Shown here in pieces: positions 45,183-55,640 of a DNA stretch of 64,000 bases; the first letter of the stretch is position 1, and the number at the start of each line of letters is the position of its first letter. Origin of the DNA: Halomonas saccharevitans (GTDB lineage Bacteria; Pseudomonadota; Gammaproteobacteria; Pseudomonadales; Halomonadaceae). The DNA is taken from positions 1 to 64,000 of the forward strand of contig NZ_FPAQ01000015.1 in the NCBI RefSeq assembly GCF_900116405.1. Reading direction: 5' to 3'. The notes under the pieces are model-generated. The model saw only the letters and a program-made list of their open reading frames with translations, was not told the origin of the DNA and searched no databases. A program made the translations under genes and the position numbers.

Positions 45183-45962
45183 TCAGTCGTCGCTGAGTCG
45201 GTCGTCGCAGAGCCCCTCGTCAGGAAGCCCCTCGTCGGGGAGATGCTGCTCCAGCGAGGCGAGCAGGCCGCGCAGCAGCGAGAGCTCCTTGCGCGACGGC
45301 CGGGCCCGGGCGAACAGCGCCTGGAGCTGCGCCTCGGTGCGCGCGTGGGGCTGGGTGATGAAGCCGCTGCGCTCGATGACGCGCGTCAGGTGATCGTGGA
45401 AGTGGCCCAGCTGCTCCCGGGATGGCTGGCGATCCTGGCTCGGGCGTGCCAAGCGAAAGTCGCTCTCCGGGCGCTGTCGCCAGGCGGTGAACACCTCATG
45501 GGCGAGCACCTGCACGGCCTGGGCGAGGTTGAGGATGCCGTAGTCCGGGTTGGCCGGGATGCTCACCTGATGGCTGCAGCAGCGGATCTCGTCGTTGGTC
45601 AGCCCGAAGCGCTCGCGACCGAAGACCAGCGCCACCGGGTCATCGGCGGCCTGTTCGACGATGTCGCGGGCCATCTCGGTCGGCTCGTCGAAGTGCGGCA
45701 GCGGCAGGCTGCGCAGCCGGGCGCTGGCGCCTACCACCTGCACGCAGTCGCTCACCGCCTCGGTGAGCGAGCTCACCACCCGGGCCGTGTCGATGAGGTC
45801 CTCGGCCCCGGCGGCCAGCCGGGAGGCCTCCGGGTCGGGGAAGCAGCGCGGGTTGACCAGCACCAGGTCGGTGAGGCCCATGGTCTTCATGGCGCGAGCC
45901 GCGGCACCGATATTGCCGGGATGGTAGGTCTGGACGAGGACGATACGGATGTTCGATAGCAT
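45183..45962 (-). CDS. trmJ: tRNA (cytidine/uridine-2'-O-)-methyltransferase
   Basis: A 259-residue SPOUT methyltransferase that 2'-O-methylates position 32 of certain tRNAs. IRIVLVQTYHPGNIGAAARA opens the family, VFGRERFGLTNDEI carries the conserved Arg/Asn motif, and IPANPDYGILNLAQAVQVLA the knot that binds AdoMet. The last 20 residues (LPDEGLPDEGLCDDRLSDD) form a short acidic repeat that is not part of the family core and comes from a repeated GA-rich DNA sequence. An 8-bp tandem array begins 52 bases upstream of the start. Confidence 0.92.
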   Translation of the reverse strand: MLSNIRIVLVQTYHPGNIGAAARAMKTMGLTDLVLVNPRCFPDPEASRLAAGAEDLIDTARVVSSLTEAVSDCVQVVGASARLRSLPLPHFDEPTEMARDIVEQAADDPVALVFGRERFGLTNDEIRCCSHQVSIPANPDYGILNLAQAVQVLAHEVFTAWRQRPESDFRLARPSQDRQPSREQLGHFHDHLTRVIERSGFITQPHARTEAQLQALFARARPSRKELSLLRGLLASLEQHLPDEGLPDEGLCDDRLSDD

Positions 45963-46014
45963 GGGGCTCGGGAAGGCCTGATGGTGATGTGGGTCAGGAT
46001 ACGTATTTTACATT

Positions 46015-46128
46015 GCCAAGCCGCCAAGCCGCCAAGCCGCCAAGCCGCCAAGCCGCCAAGCCGCCAAGCCGCCAAGCCGCCAAGCCGCCAAGCCGCCAAG
46101 CCGCCAAGCCGCCAAGCGGCCAAGCCGC
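46015..46128. repeat. 8-bp tandem repeat, about 13 units
   Basis: The unit CCGCCAAG is repeated without change twelve times from 46021 to 46116, followed by one variant (CGGCCAAG) and a partial copy; a partial unit also precedes it. It lies between trmJ (start 45962) and the groEL terminator (46171), upstream of trmJ. Because 8 is not a multiple of 3, each unit shifts the reading frame. Copy number is likely to vary by slippage. Confidence 0.97.
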
Positions 46129-46170
46129 CGGAGCCCTTGGCGCTTGTCGCCCGGCGCTTGAGGCTGGCAA

Positions 46171-46201
46171 TAAAAAGCCCCGCCGGTTTCCCGGCGGGGC
46201 T
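46171..46201 (-). terminator. Rho-independent terminator of groESL
   Basis: Read on the minus strand: AGCCCCGCCGG-GAAA-CCGGCGGGGCT followed by TTTTATT, an 11-bp perfect stem with a GAAA tetraloop, 31 bases after the groEL stop. Confidence 0.95.
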
Positions 46202-46231
46202 GGTCTCAGGCGAGGCCTGGGGGAGGGCGAT

Positions 46232-47908
<1,677 letters not shown>

Positions 47909-47940
47909 TCAGTATCGGGCGATTGCTGGCGGGTCGCGGC

Positions 47941-48234
47941 TCAGCCTTCGACAACGGCCAGGATGTCGGACTCGCTCATGATCAGCACTTCTTCGCCGTC
48001 GATCTTCTGCTTCTCGACGCCGAAGCCATCCTTGAAGATCACGGTGTCGCCGACCTTGACGTCGAGCGGGCGCACGTCGCCGCTATCCAGAATCCGGCCG
48101 TTACCGACGGCGAGGACTTCGCCACGAGTCGGCTTTTCCTGAGCGCTGCCCGGGAGCACGATGCCGCCTGCAGTCTTCTGCTCTTCTTCAACGCGACGGA
48201 TGACGACGCGATCGTGCAAGGGACGGATGTTCAT
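47941..48234 (-). CDS. groES: Co-chaperonin GroES
   Basis: A 97-residue co-chaperonin. [20 protein letters not shown] and [20 protein letters not shown] (mobile loop) are typical, as is [18 protein letters not shown] at the end. It caps the GroEL ring. First gene of the groESL operon; the heat-shock promoter starts about 155 bases upstream. Confidence 0.98.
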   Translation of the reverse strand: MNIRPLHDRVVIRRVEEEQKTAGGIVLPGSAQEKPTRGEVLAVGNGRILDSGDVRPLDVKVGDTVIFKDGFGVEKQKIDGEEVLIMSESDILAVVEG

Positions 48235-48389
48235 TGCTCACGTTCTCCTGATGGTTTGCTGTGCCGGCAATCAATGTCCGGCGGTTTTCATCATCAACCC
48301 GCAGGCTAGCTGCGGGGTGGAGGCGGTTATCGCCTTCCTTGTCGATGGCCCGAAGCGCTTCCCCGGGCCGAATTCCGATGCTGTCGGAT

Positions 48390-48417
48390 AGGTGGGGCTC
48401 GGCAGGGCGCTTTCAAG
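48390..48417 (-). promoter_or_regulatory. Sigma-32 (RpoH) promoter of groESL
   Basis: On the minus strand CTTGAAA, 13 bases, CCCCACCT: a near-exact match to the heat-shock consensus CTTGAAA-N11-16-CCCCATNT. It is the only such match seen upstream of groES and predicts a leader of about 150 bases. Confidence 0.9.
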
Positions 48418-48443
48418 GGCTGCCGTGAAAATTTTTTGCCTGA

Positions 48444-48968
48444 TCAGCGCCTCTCGTCCCGGGAGATGAAATCGCCCTCCAGCGGGCGGTCATCGCCGGT
48501 GCTGCCCGGCTCGTCGCGACGCTCGGTCGCGTCATCCCCGTGTGGGCTCGCCTGCTGCCAGTCGGCATCGCTGCCCTGGCGCGGGCGGTAGGTCTCGGCG
48601 CGAACGTGCAGCCCCTTCATGCGTACCCCCAGCCAGGTGAGCGACTTGGCCAGCAGGCGCCGGGCATTGGGGATCAGGCACATGAAGCCCAGGGCGTCGG
48701 AGAGAAAGCCCGGCGCCATCAGCAGCGCGCCGCCGAAGATCAGCGCCGCCCCGGTCAGAAGCTCGCCCGAGGGGATCTCCCCCTGGTTCATGCGCTCCTG
48801 GGCGCGGGCGAAGGTGGCCACGCCCTCGCGGCGGATCAGATGCAGGCCGATGAAGCCGGTCGCCAGGACCAGCCCCAAGGTGGTGAGCAGGCCGATGTGG
48901 CTGCCCACCGAGAAGAGGATGACGAAGTCGAGGAGGGCGAAGAGGGTGAATATAAGAAGAATGGGCAT
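48444..48968 (-). CDS. fxsA: FxsA family membrane protein
   Basis: A 174-residue inner-membrane protein. The first 110 residues hold the FxsA domain with three to four hydrophobic segments, including GLVLATGFIGLHLIRREG and LLTGAALIFGGALLMAPGFLSD (conserved Pro-Gly-Phe). The last 50 residues are hydrophilic and acidic. In E. coli FxsA is the suppressor of F exclusion of phage T7, and fxsA lies close to groESL, as here. Function in this host is unknown. Confidence 0.9.
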   Translation of the reverse strand: MPILLIFTLFALLDFVILFSVGSHIGLLTTLGLVLATGFIGLHLIRREGVATFARAQERMNQGEIPSGELLTGAALIFGGALLMAPGFLSDALGFMCLIPNARRLLAKSLTWLGVRMKGLHVRAETYRPRQGSDADWQQASPHGDDATERRDEPGSTGDDRPLEGDFISRDERR

Positions 48969-49183
48969 GGTGGCTCCGCGGATGACAGTTGCGCTGGTGA
49001 TGGGGGCGCGGTGCCAGAATTCAAGCCGTCGGGGCGGCGGGGCGGCGTCGTGGAATATCCTTCCAGGCTTCGTTAAAGTAGCGCTAATCGCAAGGTCATA
49101 AGGTTATGCAGGCCGTCCAGGTCTCCTCGAGGGTCGGCTTGAGTCTGTGATCGTGCGAGTCCCTGTCTCCTGGAGAAGCGCAC

Positions 49184-49945
49184 ATGACATTCGACAATAC
49201 CGTAATCGCCATCACCGGTGGCGCTCGCGGCCTGGGCCTGGCCATGGCACGGCGGCTGGGCCGCCAGGGGGCGCGTCTCGCCCTGATGGATCTCGACGGC
49301 GACGCCCTGGATCAGGCCGTCTCCCTCCTGCACGCCGAGGGGATCGCGTCGCGGGGCTTCATCGTCAACGTGGCCGATGAGGCCTCGGTGCAGCAGGCCT
49401 TTAGCGATATCCTCGCGTCGCTGGGGCCGATCCAGGGTCTGGTGAACAATGCCGGGATCGTCAAGGACGGGCTGCTGGTCAAGGCGAAGGACGGCAAGGT
49501 GGAGAAGACGCTGCCCCTGTCGCAGTGGCAGCAGGTGATCGACGTCAACCTCACCGGCGTTTTCCTGTGCGGCCGGGAGGCGGCTTCACAGATGATCGAG
49601 GCGGGCCACCAGGGCGTCATCGTCAATATCTCGAGCATCTCGCGGGCCGGCAACATGGGCCAGAGTAACTACGCGGCGGCCAAGGCCGGGGTGGTGGCGC
49701 TGACCACCACCTGGGCGGGGGAGCTTTCGCGCTACGGTATTCGCGTGGGCGCGGTGGCGCCGGGCTTCATCGAGACCGACATGACCGCCTCGATGCGCGA
49801 GGACATGCTCGAGAAGCTGACCTCGGGAGTGCCGCTCCGGCGTCTCGGCCAGCCCGAGGATATCGCCGAAAGTGTCGCCTTCATCATGACCAACGAGTAC
49901 TTCACTGGGCGGGTGATCGAGTGCGATGGCGGGCTGAGGCTCTAG
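49184..49945 (+). CDS. Short-chain dehydrogenase/reductase (FabG-like)
   Basis: A 253-residue [19 protein letters not shown] is the NAD(P)-binding TGxxxGxG motif, [11 protein letters not shown] the NNAG motif, and [20 protein letters not shown] the catalytic Ser-Tyr-Lys. A slight insert ([13 protein letters not shown]) after the NNAG strand is unlike standard FabG. Probably a 3-oxoacyl-ACP reductase or related reductase; substrate not fixed. GGAGAA precedes the start. Stand-alone gene. Confidence 0.85.
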   Translation: MTFDNTVIAITGGARGLGLAMARRLGRQGARLALMDLDGDALDQAVSLLHAEGIASRGFIVNVADEASVQQAFSDILASLGPIQGLVNNAGIVKDGLLVKAKDGKVEKTLPLSQWQQVIDVNLTGVFLCGREAASQMIEAGHQGVIVNISSISRAGNMGQSNYAAAKAGVVALTTTWAGELSRYGIRVGAVAPGFIETDMTASMREDMLEKLTSGVPLRRLGQPEDIAESVAFIMTNEYFTGRVIECDGGLRL

Positions 49946-50011
49946 GGCTCCAGGCTTGGGATTCTGCGGGCACGATGTTCTCGCCCCGCGTTCTGTCGGC
50001 GTGCTGCGTGG

Positions 50012-50040
50012 CGATGCCGGCCGAGGTGCGGCCGGCATCG
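50012..50040. terminator. Hairpin between the SDR gene and comEA-like gene
   Basis: CGATGCCGGCCG-AGGTG-CGGCCGGCATCG, a perfect 12-bp stem in the 146-base gap of two converging genes. No T run. Confidence 0.6.
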
Positions 50041-50091
50041 CTGCCCGCGATGGATGAGGCGTGTTTGAATACGGTGAGCGACGCGGCGTGA

Positions 50092-50382
50092 TCAGAAGGT
50101 GATCTGGTCGGCCAGGCCGTCTACCGTGACCTCGCCGATGCCGCTGACCCGCGTCAGATCCTCGGCGTTCTCATAGGGGCCATTGGCCTCGCGATCTTCG
50201 ACGATCGCCGTGGCCTTGCTCGGGCCGATGCCGGGCAGTTCGGCCAGCAGCGCCGCATCGGCGGCGTTGATGTCGATCGGTGACATCTCCTGGGCCAGGG
50301 CCTGGCTGGCGGCGAGAGGGGCGAGGCCCAGCAGTATCGTCAGCATCAGGCAGGTCAGGCGGTTCTTGAGGGCGTGGGTCAT
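50092..50382 (-). CDS. Small helix-hairpin-helix protein, ComEA-like
   Basis: A 96-residue precursor with a Sec signal (ending SQALAQ) and one pair of helix-hairpin-helix motifs: DINAADAALLAELPGIGPSK and NAEDLTRVSGIGEVTVDGLA. This matches the DNA-binding domain of ComEA, which binds incoming DNA in the periplasm during transformation, though related small HhH proteins in non-competent bacteria are common. No other competence gene lies nearby. Start 50382 follows AGGAGAG. Confidence 0.85.
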   Translation of the reverse strand: MTHALKNRLTCLMLTILLGLAPLAASQALAQEMSPIDINAADAALLAELPGIGPSKATAIVEDREANGPYENAEDLTRVSGIGEVTVDGLADQITF

Positions 50383-50492
50383 GGTGGCTCTCCTTGAGTC
50401 CTGGGATGCGGGCCGTTGCCTCTGTGCACCGGCTCGTCCCCTTCAAGCTAGCGCGCCGGACGCTATCGCCTCGTCAGAGATCGTACCGCTGT

Positions 50493-50551
50493 GGCGTAAG
50501 CCATCACGGAGGCGATGCCGGCGTCTTTGCCCCAGCGGCGTAGGCCATCAC
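50493..50551. repeat. Pair of 15-base direct repeats upstream of pyrF
   Basis: GGCGTAAGCCATCAC at 50493-50507 and GGCGTAGGCCATCAC at 50537-50551 differ in one base and are 44 bases apart start to start. The second directly precedes TGATATACT, a possible -10 for pyrF. They may be regulatory half-sites or a chance duplication. Confidence 0.5.
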
Positions 50552-50594
50552 TGATATACTGGGGCGATTCCTTCACCCTGCCAGGAGCCCGACC

Positions 50595-51296
50595 GTGTCC
50601 ACCGCTTCTCCCCTGATCATCGCCCTCGACTATGCCTCCCTGGACGCCGCACTGTGCATGGCCGATCGCCTCGATCCCTCACGCTGCCGGCTCAAGGTGG
50701 GCAAGGAGCTGTTTACCCGCAGCGGCCCGGATATCCTCGAGGCGCTGCACGGTCGAGGCTTCGAGGTGTTTCTGGATCTCAAGTTCCACGACATTCCCAA
50801 CACCGTGGCCGGAGCCGTCCAGGCGGCGGCCGAGCAGGGCGTATGGATGGTCAACGTGCATGCCGGCGGGGGGCGGCGCATGATGGAGGCCGCCCGGGAG
50901 CGACTGGATCGTTACGGGCTGTCCACTCACCTGATTGCGGTGACGGTGCTGACCAGCATGGAGGCCGAGGATCTGTCCGAGGTGGGCGTATCGACGCCTC
51001 CCGCGGAGCAGGTCGAACGCCTGGCCGTGCTGGCCCGCGACAGCGGCATGCATGGCGTGGTCTGTTCGGCTCAGGAGGCGAATCGCCTGACCACGCTCTG
51101 CGGCCCTGACTTCCTCAAGGTGACGCCCGGCATTCGGCCGAGCTTCGCCGCCGCCGGGGATCAGCGTCGCGTGATGACGCCTCTCGACGCCCTGCGGGCG
51201 GGCAGCACGCATCAGGTGGTGGGGCGCCCCGTCACGCAGGCGGAGGATCCCATGGCGGCGCTGGCGGCAATAGAAGCGGAGCTGGCCGCCGGCTGA
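50595..51296 (+). CDS. pyrF: Orotidine 5'-phosphate decarboxylase
   Basis: A 233-residue OMP decarboxylase (EC 4.1.1.23), last step of UMP synthesis. [18 protein letters not shown] holds the catalytic Asp-Lys-x-x-Asp array; [20 protein letters not shown] and [17 protein letters not shown] bind the phosphate. GTG start at 50595 behind AGGAG. In E. coli pyrF follows lapB on the same strand; here it is convergent with lapB with only seven bases between the stops. Confidence 0.95.
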   Translation: MSTASPLIIALDYASLDAALCMADRLDPSRCRLKVGKELFTRSGPDILEALHGRGFEVFLDLKFHDIPNTVAGAVQAAAEQGVWMVNVHAGGGRRMMEAARERLDRYGLSTHLIAVTVLTSMEAEDLSEVGVSTPPAEQVERLAVLARDSGMHGVVCSAQEANRLTTLCGPDFLKVTPGIRPSFAAAGDQRRVMTPLDALRAGSTHQVVGRPVTQAEDPMAALAAIEAELAAG

Positions 51297-51303
51297 GGCG
51301 AGT

Positions 51304-52482
51304 CTAGCTCCCGTCGGCGGCGTCGATCGGCTGAGTGGTGCCCCAGCTGCGACAGCGCGGGCACTGCCAGTGCAGCGTCGCGGTGGCGAAGCCGCAGCGC
51401 CGGCAGCGGTGACGAGGGCGGGCACGGACCAGTGCTTGGGTATGGCGCTCGAGTAGTTCGATGCGCTCGTCCTCTTCCCGCGGGTGGCGCCGCGATAGCG
51501 ACAGTAGCTGGTGAATCGCCTCCAGGCTCGGCTGTCGTTCGAGCTGCTCGCGGATCAGCGCGACCGCGTCCTCATCACGTCCCTGATGATAGAGCGTCTC
51601 GGCCAGCAGGCTGATCACGGACGTGGAGGGCACTTCGTCGAGCAGTTCCCGCAGGCAGCGGACCAGCCCCTCTTCGTCGTCCAGCAGCCGATAGGCATGG
51701 GCCAGCGGCTCGAGCATGAGCGGCGTGTAGCTGGCGTCCTGCTCGGGAATGCGTCGCAGTAGCTTGATGGCCTGCTTGTACTGGCCGGTGTCCTGAGCCA
51801 TGGCGGCCAACAGCAGGTTGGCGCGCACGCAGCGCGCATCGGTGGCCAGCGCCTGACGCAGGTGTCGCCTGGCCAGTACCGGGCTTGCCGAGTGGCGTTC
51901 CTCTTCGGCCAGCTCGCAGAGCCAGTGGGCCGCCGCGCGGCGGATGTCGTCGTGCTGGCGCACCAGCTTGGGCAGTGCCACGTCCAGTGCCGCTTGCCAC
52001 TCGCGCTCGCGCTCGAACAGATCGATCAGCAGTCGTCTGGCCGATCGGCGAAGCTCGCTGTCGTGAGTGTCGCGCACCAGGCCCTCGAGCAGACGTTCCG
52101 CACGGTCGAGCAGGCCAAGCGCCAGGAAGTCGCGGGAAAGCTCGAGCTGCACCCGCTCGCTTTGATCGCTGGTCAGTGTCGGCCGGGCGAGCAGGTTCTG
52201 ATGGATCTTCAGCGCCCGGTCGGCTTCGCTGCGATTGCGAAAGAGGTTGCCCAGGGCCAGGTGGGTCTCGACGGTATCGCTGTTGACCTCCAGTGCACCG
52301 ATGAAGGTCTCGATGGCCTGGTCCTGCTGGTCGTTGAGCAGGTAGTTGAGGCCGACGAAGTAGTCTCGCGCCAGGGAGGGCGTCGCGGAAGAGGCGTCGC
52401 CCTTCGGGCGTTCTCGTCGGCCCAGCCACCAGCCGGCGGCGATCGCTGCCACCAGCAGGGCCAGCAAGAGCACGTCGGGCAT
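51304..52482 (-). CDS. lapB: Lipopolysaccharide assembly protein LapB
   Basis: A 392-residue inner-membrane protein. One N-terminal helix is followed by LGRRERPKG and about nine TPR-like repeats (for example RDYFVGLNYLLNDQQDQAIE and VETHLALGNLFRNRSEADRA), and a C-terminal rubredoxin-like zinc knuckle (CRRCGF and CPRCRSWG). LapB regulates FtsH proteolysis of LpxC and so LPS synthesis. It starts directly at the end of lapA. Length is typical. Confidence 0.95.
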   Translation of the reverse strand: MPDVLLLALLVAAIAAGWWLGRRERPKGDASSATPSLARDYFVGLNYLLNDQQDQAIETFIGALEVNSDTVETHLALGNLFRNRSEADRALKIHQNLLARPTLTSDQSERVQLELSRDFLALGLLDRAERLLEGLVRDTHDSELRRSARRLLIDLFEREREWQAALDVALPKLVRQHDDIRRAAAHWLCELAEEERHSASPVLARRHLRQALATDARCVRANLLLAAMAQDTGQYKQAIKLLRRIPEQDASYTPLMLEPLAHAYRLLDDEEGLVRCLRELLDEVPSTSVISLLAETLYHQGRDEDAVALIREQLERQPSLEAIHQLLSLSRRHPREEDERIELLERHTQALVRARPRHRCRRCGFATATLHWQCPRCRSWGTTQPIDAADGS

Positions 52483-52788
52483 CTAGGAGAGTTCCTTCAT
52501 CTCCTGGACGCGCAGACGATCGAGCTCCTTACGCTGCTGCTGGTTATGGCGCTGGGCGCGGGTCAGCAGGGTGCGCAGGCGCAGATAGACGCCGCTCATG
52601 GCGATCATGCCGAGCAGCACGCCCGCGGTCAGCGAGGCCAGCAGCCAGACGGAGAGCGAGGCGGCGGGGAGCTCGATCCAGATCAGGTTCAGGGGCAGGG
52701 TCTGCTGGTTGTTGACGGCAAAGAGGATGCCGATCAGCAGCACCGCCAACAAAATGATGGCCAGGATCAGGCCTTTGAGCCAACGCAT
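52483..52788 (-). CDS. lapA: Lipopolysaccharide assembly protein LapA
   Basis: A 101-residue inner-membrane protein with two transmembrane helices (residues about 5-24 and 45-67) and a coiled-coil cytoplasmic tail (QRHNQQQRKELDRLR). FAVNNQQTLPLNLIWIELPA is the DUF1049/LapA motif. It partners with LapB, whose start follows immediately. Start 52788 (MRWLKG) is preferred over an upstream extension overlapping ihfB. Confidence 0.92.
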   Translation of the reverse strand: MRWLKGLILAIILLAVLLIGILFAVNNQQTLPLNLIWIELPAASLSVWLLASLTAGVLLGMIAMSGVYLRLRTLLTRAQRHNQQQRKELDRLRVQEMKELS

Positions 52789-52840
52789 GTGCAATGTTCC
52801 CGTGTCGGTTGAAGGAGGGACGGCGATCGTGGGACGCCGT

Positions 52841-53137
52841 TCAGTAGCCGAGTGCGCGGCTGGCATCCACCTGTTCGCGCAACTCCTTGCCGGGCTTGAA
52901 GTGTGGCACGAACTTGCCGTCGAGTGCGACCGGTTCCCCCGTCTTGGGGTTCCGGCCGACCCGCGGCTCGCGGTAGTGCAGCGAGAAGCTGCCGAAGCCG
53001 CGGATCTCTACCCGGCCTCCTTCGGATAGGGTGTCGGTAATGTCGTCGAGGATCAGGCGTACCGCCGCCTCGACCTCCTTTACCGACAGCTCCGGCTGTC
53101 GCATGGCGATCTGCTCGATCAGTTCGGACTTGGTCAT
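52841..53137 (-). CDS. ihfB: Integration host factor beta subunit
   Basis: A 98-residue DNA-bending protein of the HU/IHF family. [17 protein letters not shown] begins the family, [20 protein letters not shown] and [20 protein letters not shown] include the beta-ribbon arm with the DNA-intercalating Pro. It forms a heterodimer with IhfA. IHF also assists sigma-54 promoters such as those found here. rpsA, its usual upstream neighbour, is not adjacent. GGAG precedes the start. Confidence 0.96.
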   Translation of the reverse strand: MTKSELIEQIAMRQPELSVKEVEAAVRLILDDITDTLSEGGRVEIRGFGSFSLHYREPRVGRNPKTGEPVALDGKFVPHFKPGKELREQVDASRALGY

Positions 53138-53338
53138 CGACTCGTCTCCGTGCGGTCCTGCCGGGGTCGGCGTGATCCGGGCGTTGTTGTTTTCCAAAGC
53201 ATACTGGGCAAATCTCGATAAAACAACGCACTACGACCTTTTGCCGAGCGTTGTGGCGCATGATTCAGAGGCGGGCTGCCGCCGGCCAGGGGCTCGGGTA
53301 TACTGCTGTCACATCCACTCGACTCAACGAGGCCGACC

Positions 53339-53632
53339 TTGAACGACGATTCGTCTCCGGAAGCCGCCCTGCGCAAACGCCTCTATTGGCACTCGCGTCG
53401 TGGCATGTGGGAACTGGACCTGCTGTTGATTCCCTTCCTCGAACAGCGCTATGGCGATCTGGACGAGGCGGACCAGGCGGCGTTCAGGGCTCTGATCGAC
53501 GAGGAGGATCAGGACCTGTTCGTCTGGCTGATGCGCCGTGAATGGCCCGAGGACCCGGCGCGGCGCCGCATCGTCAAGCTGATCGTCGAGCATGCCGAGA
53601 CCACCGACAACGATCACTATCGCAACCTCTAG
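53339..53632 (+). CDS. sdhE: Succinate dehydrogenase FAD assembly factor
   Basis: A 97-residue SdhE protein. LYWHSRRGMWELDLLLIPFL contains the RGxxE motif (RRGMWE) needed for covalent flavinylation of SdhA, and DEEDQDLFVWLM the second conserved patch. TTG start at 53339 behind GAGG; no ATG fits the family's N-terminus. Its end overlaps the ygfX start. Order sdhE-ygfX facing nadB is common in gammaproteobacteria. Confidence 0.93.
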   Translation: MNDDSSPEAALRKRLYWHSRRGMWELDLLLIPFLEQRYGDLDEADQAAFRALIDEEDQDLFVWLMRREWPEDPARRRIVKLIVEHAETTDNDHYRNL

Positions 53633-53990
53633 GGTCGCGCTTGCGGCTCAGGGGCTGGTGGCCGCCATGGTTGCCGGCCTGGTCAGCGTCGCGGCGGCCA
53701 CCTGGGCAGGCGCCTTGGCGGTGTGCCTGCTGGCCGGGACGCTGGCCCTGATGGCGCGTGACCGACGCTCGGGGCAGCTGCGCCTCACGCCGACGGCGGC
53801 CGGGGAGACCAGTGCGGCCTGGCGCGATCACGTTGACGAGGCCTGGCGGCCGGTCAGCCTGCGCTGCGACTACCTCGGCCCCTGGCTGATCGGGCTCTGG
53901 ATCGAGGGGCGTCGGCTGTGGCTGTGGCCGGACAGCAGCGACCCCGAAGCCCTTCGCCGGCTGCGTAGGGAGCTGCTGCCGCTGCCCTAG
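53592..53990 (+). CDS. YgfX/CptA-like membrane protein
   Basis: A 132-residue protein with two hydrophobic helices (residues about 17-50) and a soluble C-terminus ending in DSSDPEALRRLRRELL. Size, two-helix layout, WLWPDSSDPEALRRLR tail and position after sdhE match YgfX, reported in E. coli as the membrane partner of SdhE (CptA) affecting cytoskeleton. It overlaps sdhE by 41 bases; a later start is possible. Confidence 0.75.
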   Translation: MPRPPTTITIATSRVALAAQGLVAAMVAGLVSVAAATWAGALAVCLLAGTLALMARDRRSGQLRLTPTAAGETSAAWRDHVDEAWRPVSLRCDYLGPWLIGLWIEGRRLWLWPDSSDPEALRRLRRELLPLP

Positions 53991-54059
53991 CGGTGTAAAC
54001 CCCACAGTGGGCCCTGAGGCGCCCTGCCTCTCTTTGGCGCGGCGCCACTTCGAGCGGCG

Positions 54060-55640
54060 TCAGCTCGCCTCGAGGTCCGTCAGGAAGATGCGCGAGGGGT
54101 GCGGGTCGGCGTCGCCGTGGACGGCACAGCCAGGATTGTGGTGCAGCCCGCGGGATTCGCGCCGCCCGCGCGCCGAAGCCACGGTGAGGCGCGCCAGGCG
54201 CAGGGCGTGCCAAAGGTTCGACAACTCCACCGACGGGGCGGCCTCGCGAACGCGCAGGGCCAAATCTCGATGCAGCTGGGAAAGCTCCCTGGCGGCCTCG
54301 TCGAGGCCCTGATCAGTGCGAACGATGGCCACCCGGGCGCTCATCAGCTGGCGCATCGCTTCGCGGATGGCGGTGAGGGTCTCCGGGGATTCCACCCGAT
54401 CGCCGAAATGTGCCGTCAGTAGCTCGGCCGCCGAGCCTGGCGCTGTCTCGAGCAGTCGCCGGGCGCAGCTGCGCGCATACACTAGGCACTCCAGCAACGA
54501 GTTGCTGGCCATGCGGTTGGCGCCGTGCAGGCCGGTGCAGGCGACCTCGCCGATGGCGTAAAGGCGCGGTACCGTGGTGGCGCCCTCGAGGTCGGTGCTC
54601 ACCCCGCCGCAGCTGTAGTGGGCGGCCGGCACCACCGGGATCGGCTGCTGGACGATGTCCAGTCCTCGCCTCGCACAGTGGGCGTGAATGGTCGGGAAGT
54701 GCTGGCGGATGGCGGTCTCGCCGAGGTGGCGGATATCCAGGAAGACATGATCGGTGTCGGTGCGCTGCATTTCGGCATCGATGGCTCGGGCGACCACGTC
54801 CCGGGGCGCCAGTTCGGCGCGGGGGTCGATCCCGGGCATGAAGCGTTCCCCGGCGGCATTGAGCAATTGTCCGCCTTCGCCGCGCACCGCCTCGCTGATC
54901 AGGAAGGCCGGGCCATCGGGATCGAAGAGGCAGGTCGGGTGGAACTGCTGGAACTCCAGGTTCATCAGTTCGGCGCCGAGCTCCGCGGCCATCATCATGC
55001 CCTCGCCGCTGGCCGGCTGGGGGCTGGTGGTGTGGCGGTAGAGGCCGCTGGCGCCGCCGGTGGCGAGCACGGTATCTGCGGCGAGCAGTTCGTGCACCCG
55101 GCCCTCGCCGTCGAGGCAGCGCGCCCCCCGGCAGTGGCCCTGGGCGTCACCGATCAGGCCGATGGCGGTGAGGTCGCCGCGCAGCGTGATGCTCGGATGG
55201 GCATCCACGTGCTGGCGCAGGGTCTCGACCACCGCGCGCCCGGTGGCGTCGTCGGCATGAATGATGCGCCTGGCGCCATGACCTCCCTCGCGGGTCAGGT
55301 GATAGGGGTAGCCGGCGTCGGGGCTGTGATCCGGCGTGAAGGGCACGCCCAGCGACAGCAGCCACGCGATGGCGGATGGGCCCTGCTCGACGGTGAATCG
55401 CACCGCGGTCTCATCGCACAGGCCATCGCCGGCTACCAGGGTGTCGGCGACGTGGGCCTCGATGTCGTCCTGGGGGGAGAGTACCGCGGCGATGCCCCCC
55501 TGAGCCCAGCGGCTGGCGCCCTGGTCGTCGCTGGTCGGTCGCAGCAGCGTGACCCGGCGATGGTCGGCTACCTCGAGTGCCAGCACCAGTCCGGCGACGC
55601 CGCCGCCGATGACCAGCACCTCATGCTTGCCGTCAGTCAT
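54060..55640 (-). CDS. nadB: L-aspartate oxidase
   Basis: A 526-residue flavoprotein (EC 1.4.3.16), first enzyme of NAD synthesis from aspartate. VLVIGGGVAGLVLALEVADH is the FAD dinucleotide fold, RWAQGGIAAVLSPQDD the conserved loop, and LMNLEFQQFHPTCLFDP with the following Arg (SEAVRGEGGQLLN) the active site shared with succinate dehydrogenase. ANRMASNSLLECLVYARS is the second FAD contact. Its start overlaps the end of the FUSC gene (ATGA) and it converges on sdhE-ygfX. rpoE, often next to nadB, is not here. Confidence 0.95.
   Translation of the reverse strand: MTDGKHEVLVIGGGVAGLVLALEVADHRRVTLLRPTSDDQGASRWAQGGIAAVLSPQDDIEAHVADTLVAGDGLCDETAVRFTVEQGPSAIAWLLSLGVPFTPDHSPDAGYPYHLTREGGHGARRIIHADDATGRAVVETLRQHVDAHPSITLRGDLTAIGLIGDAQGHCRGARCLDGEGRVHELLAADTVLATGGASGLYRHTTSPQPASGEGMMMAAELGAELMNLEFQQFHPTCLFDPDGPAFLISEAVRGEGGQLLNAAGERFMPGIDPRAELAPRDVVARAIDAEMQRTDTDHVFLDIRHLGETAIRQHFPTIHAHCARRGLDIVQQPIPVVPAAHYSCGGVSTDLEGATTVPRLYAIGEVACTGLHGANRMASNSLLECLVYARSCARRLLETAPGSAAELLTAHFGDRVESPETLTAIREAMRQLMSARVAIVRTDQGLDEAARELSQLHRDLALRVREAAPSVELSNLWHALRLARLTVASARGRRESRGLHHNPGCAVHGDADPHPSRIFLTDLEAS

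Noticed and set aside
46015..46128. CRISPR array
   Set aside because: Units are 8 bp and contiguous, with no spacers and no cas genes.
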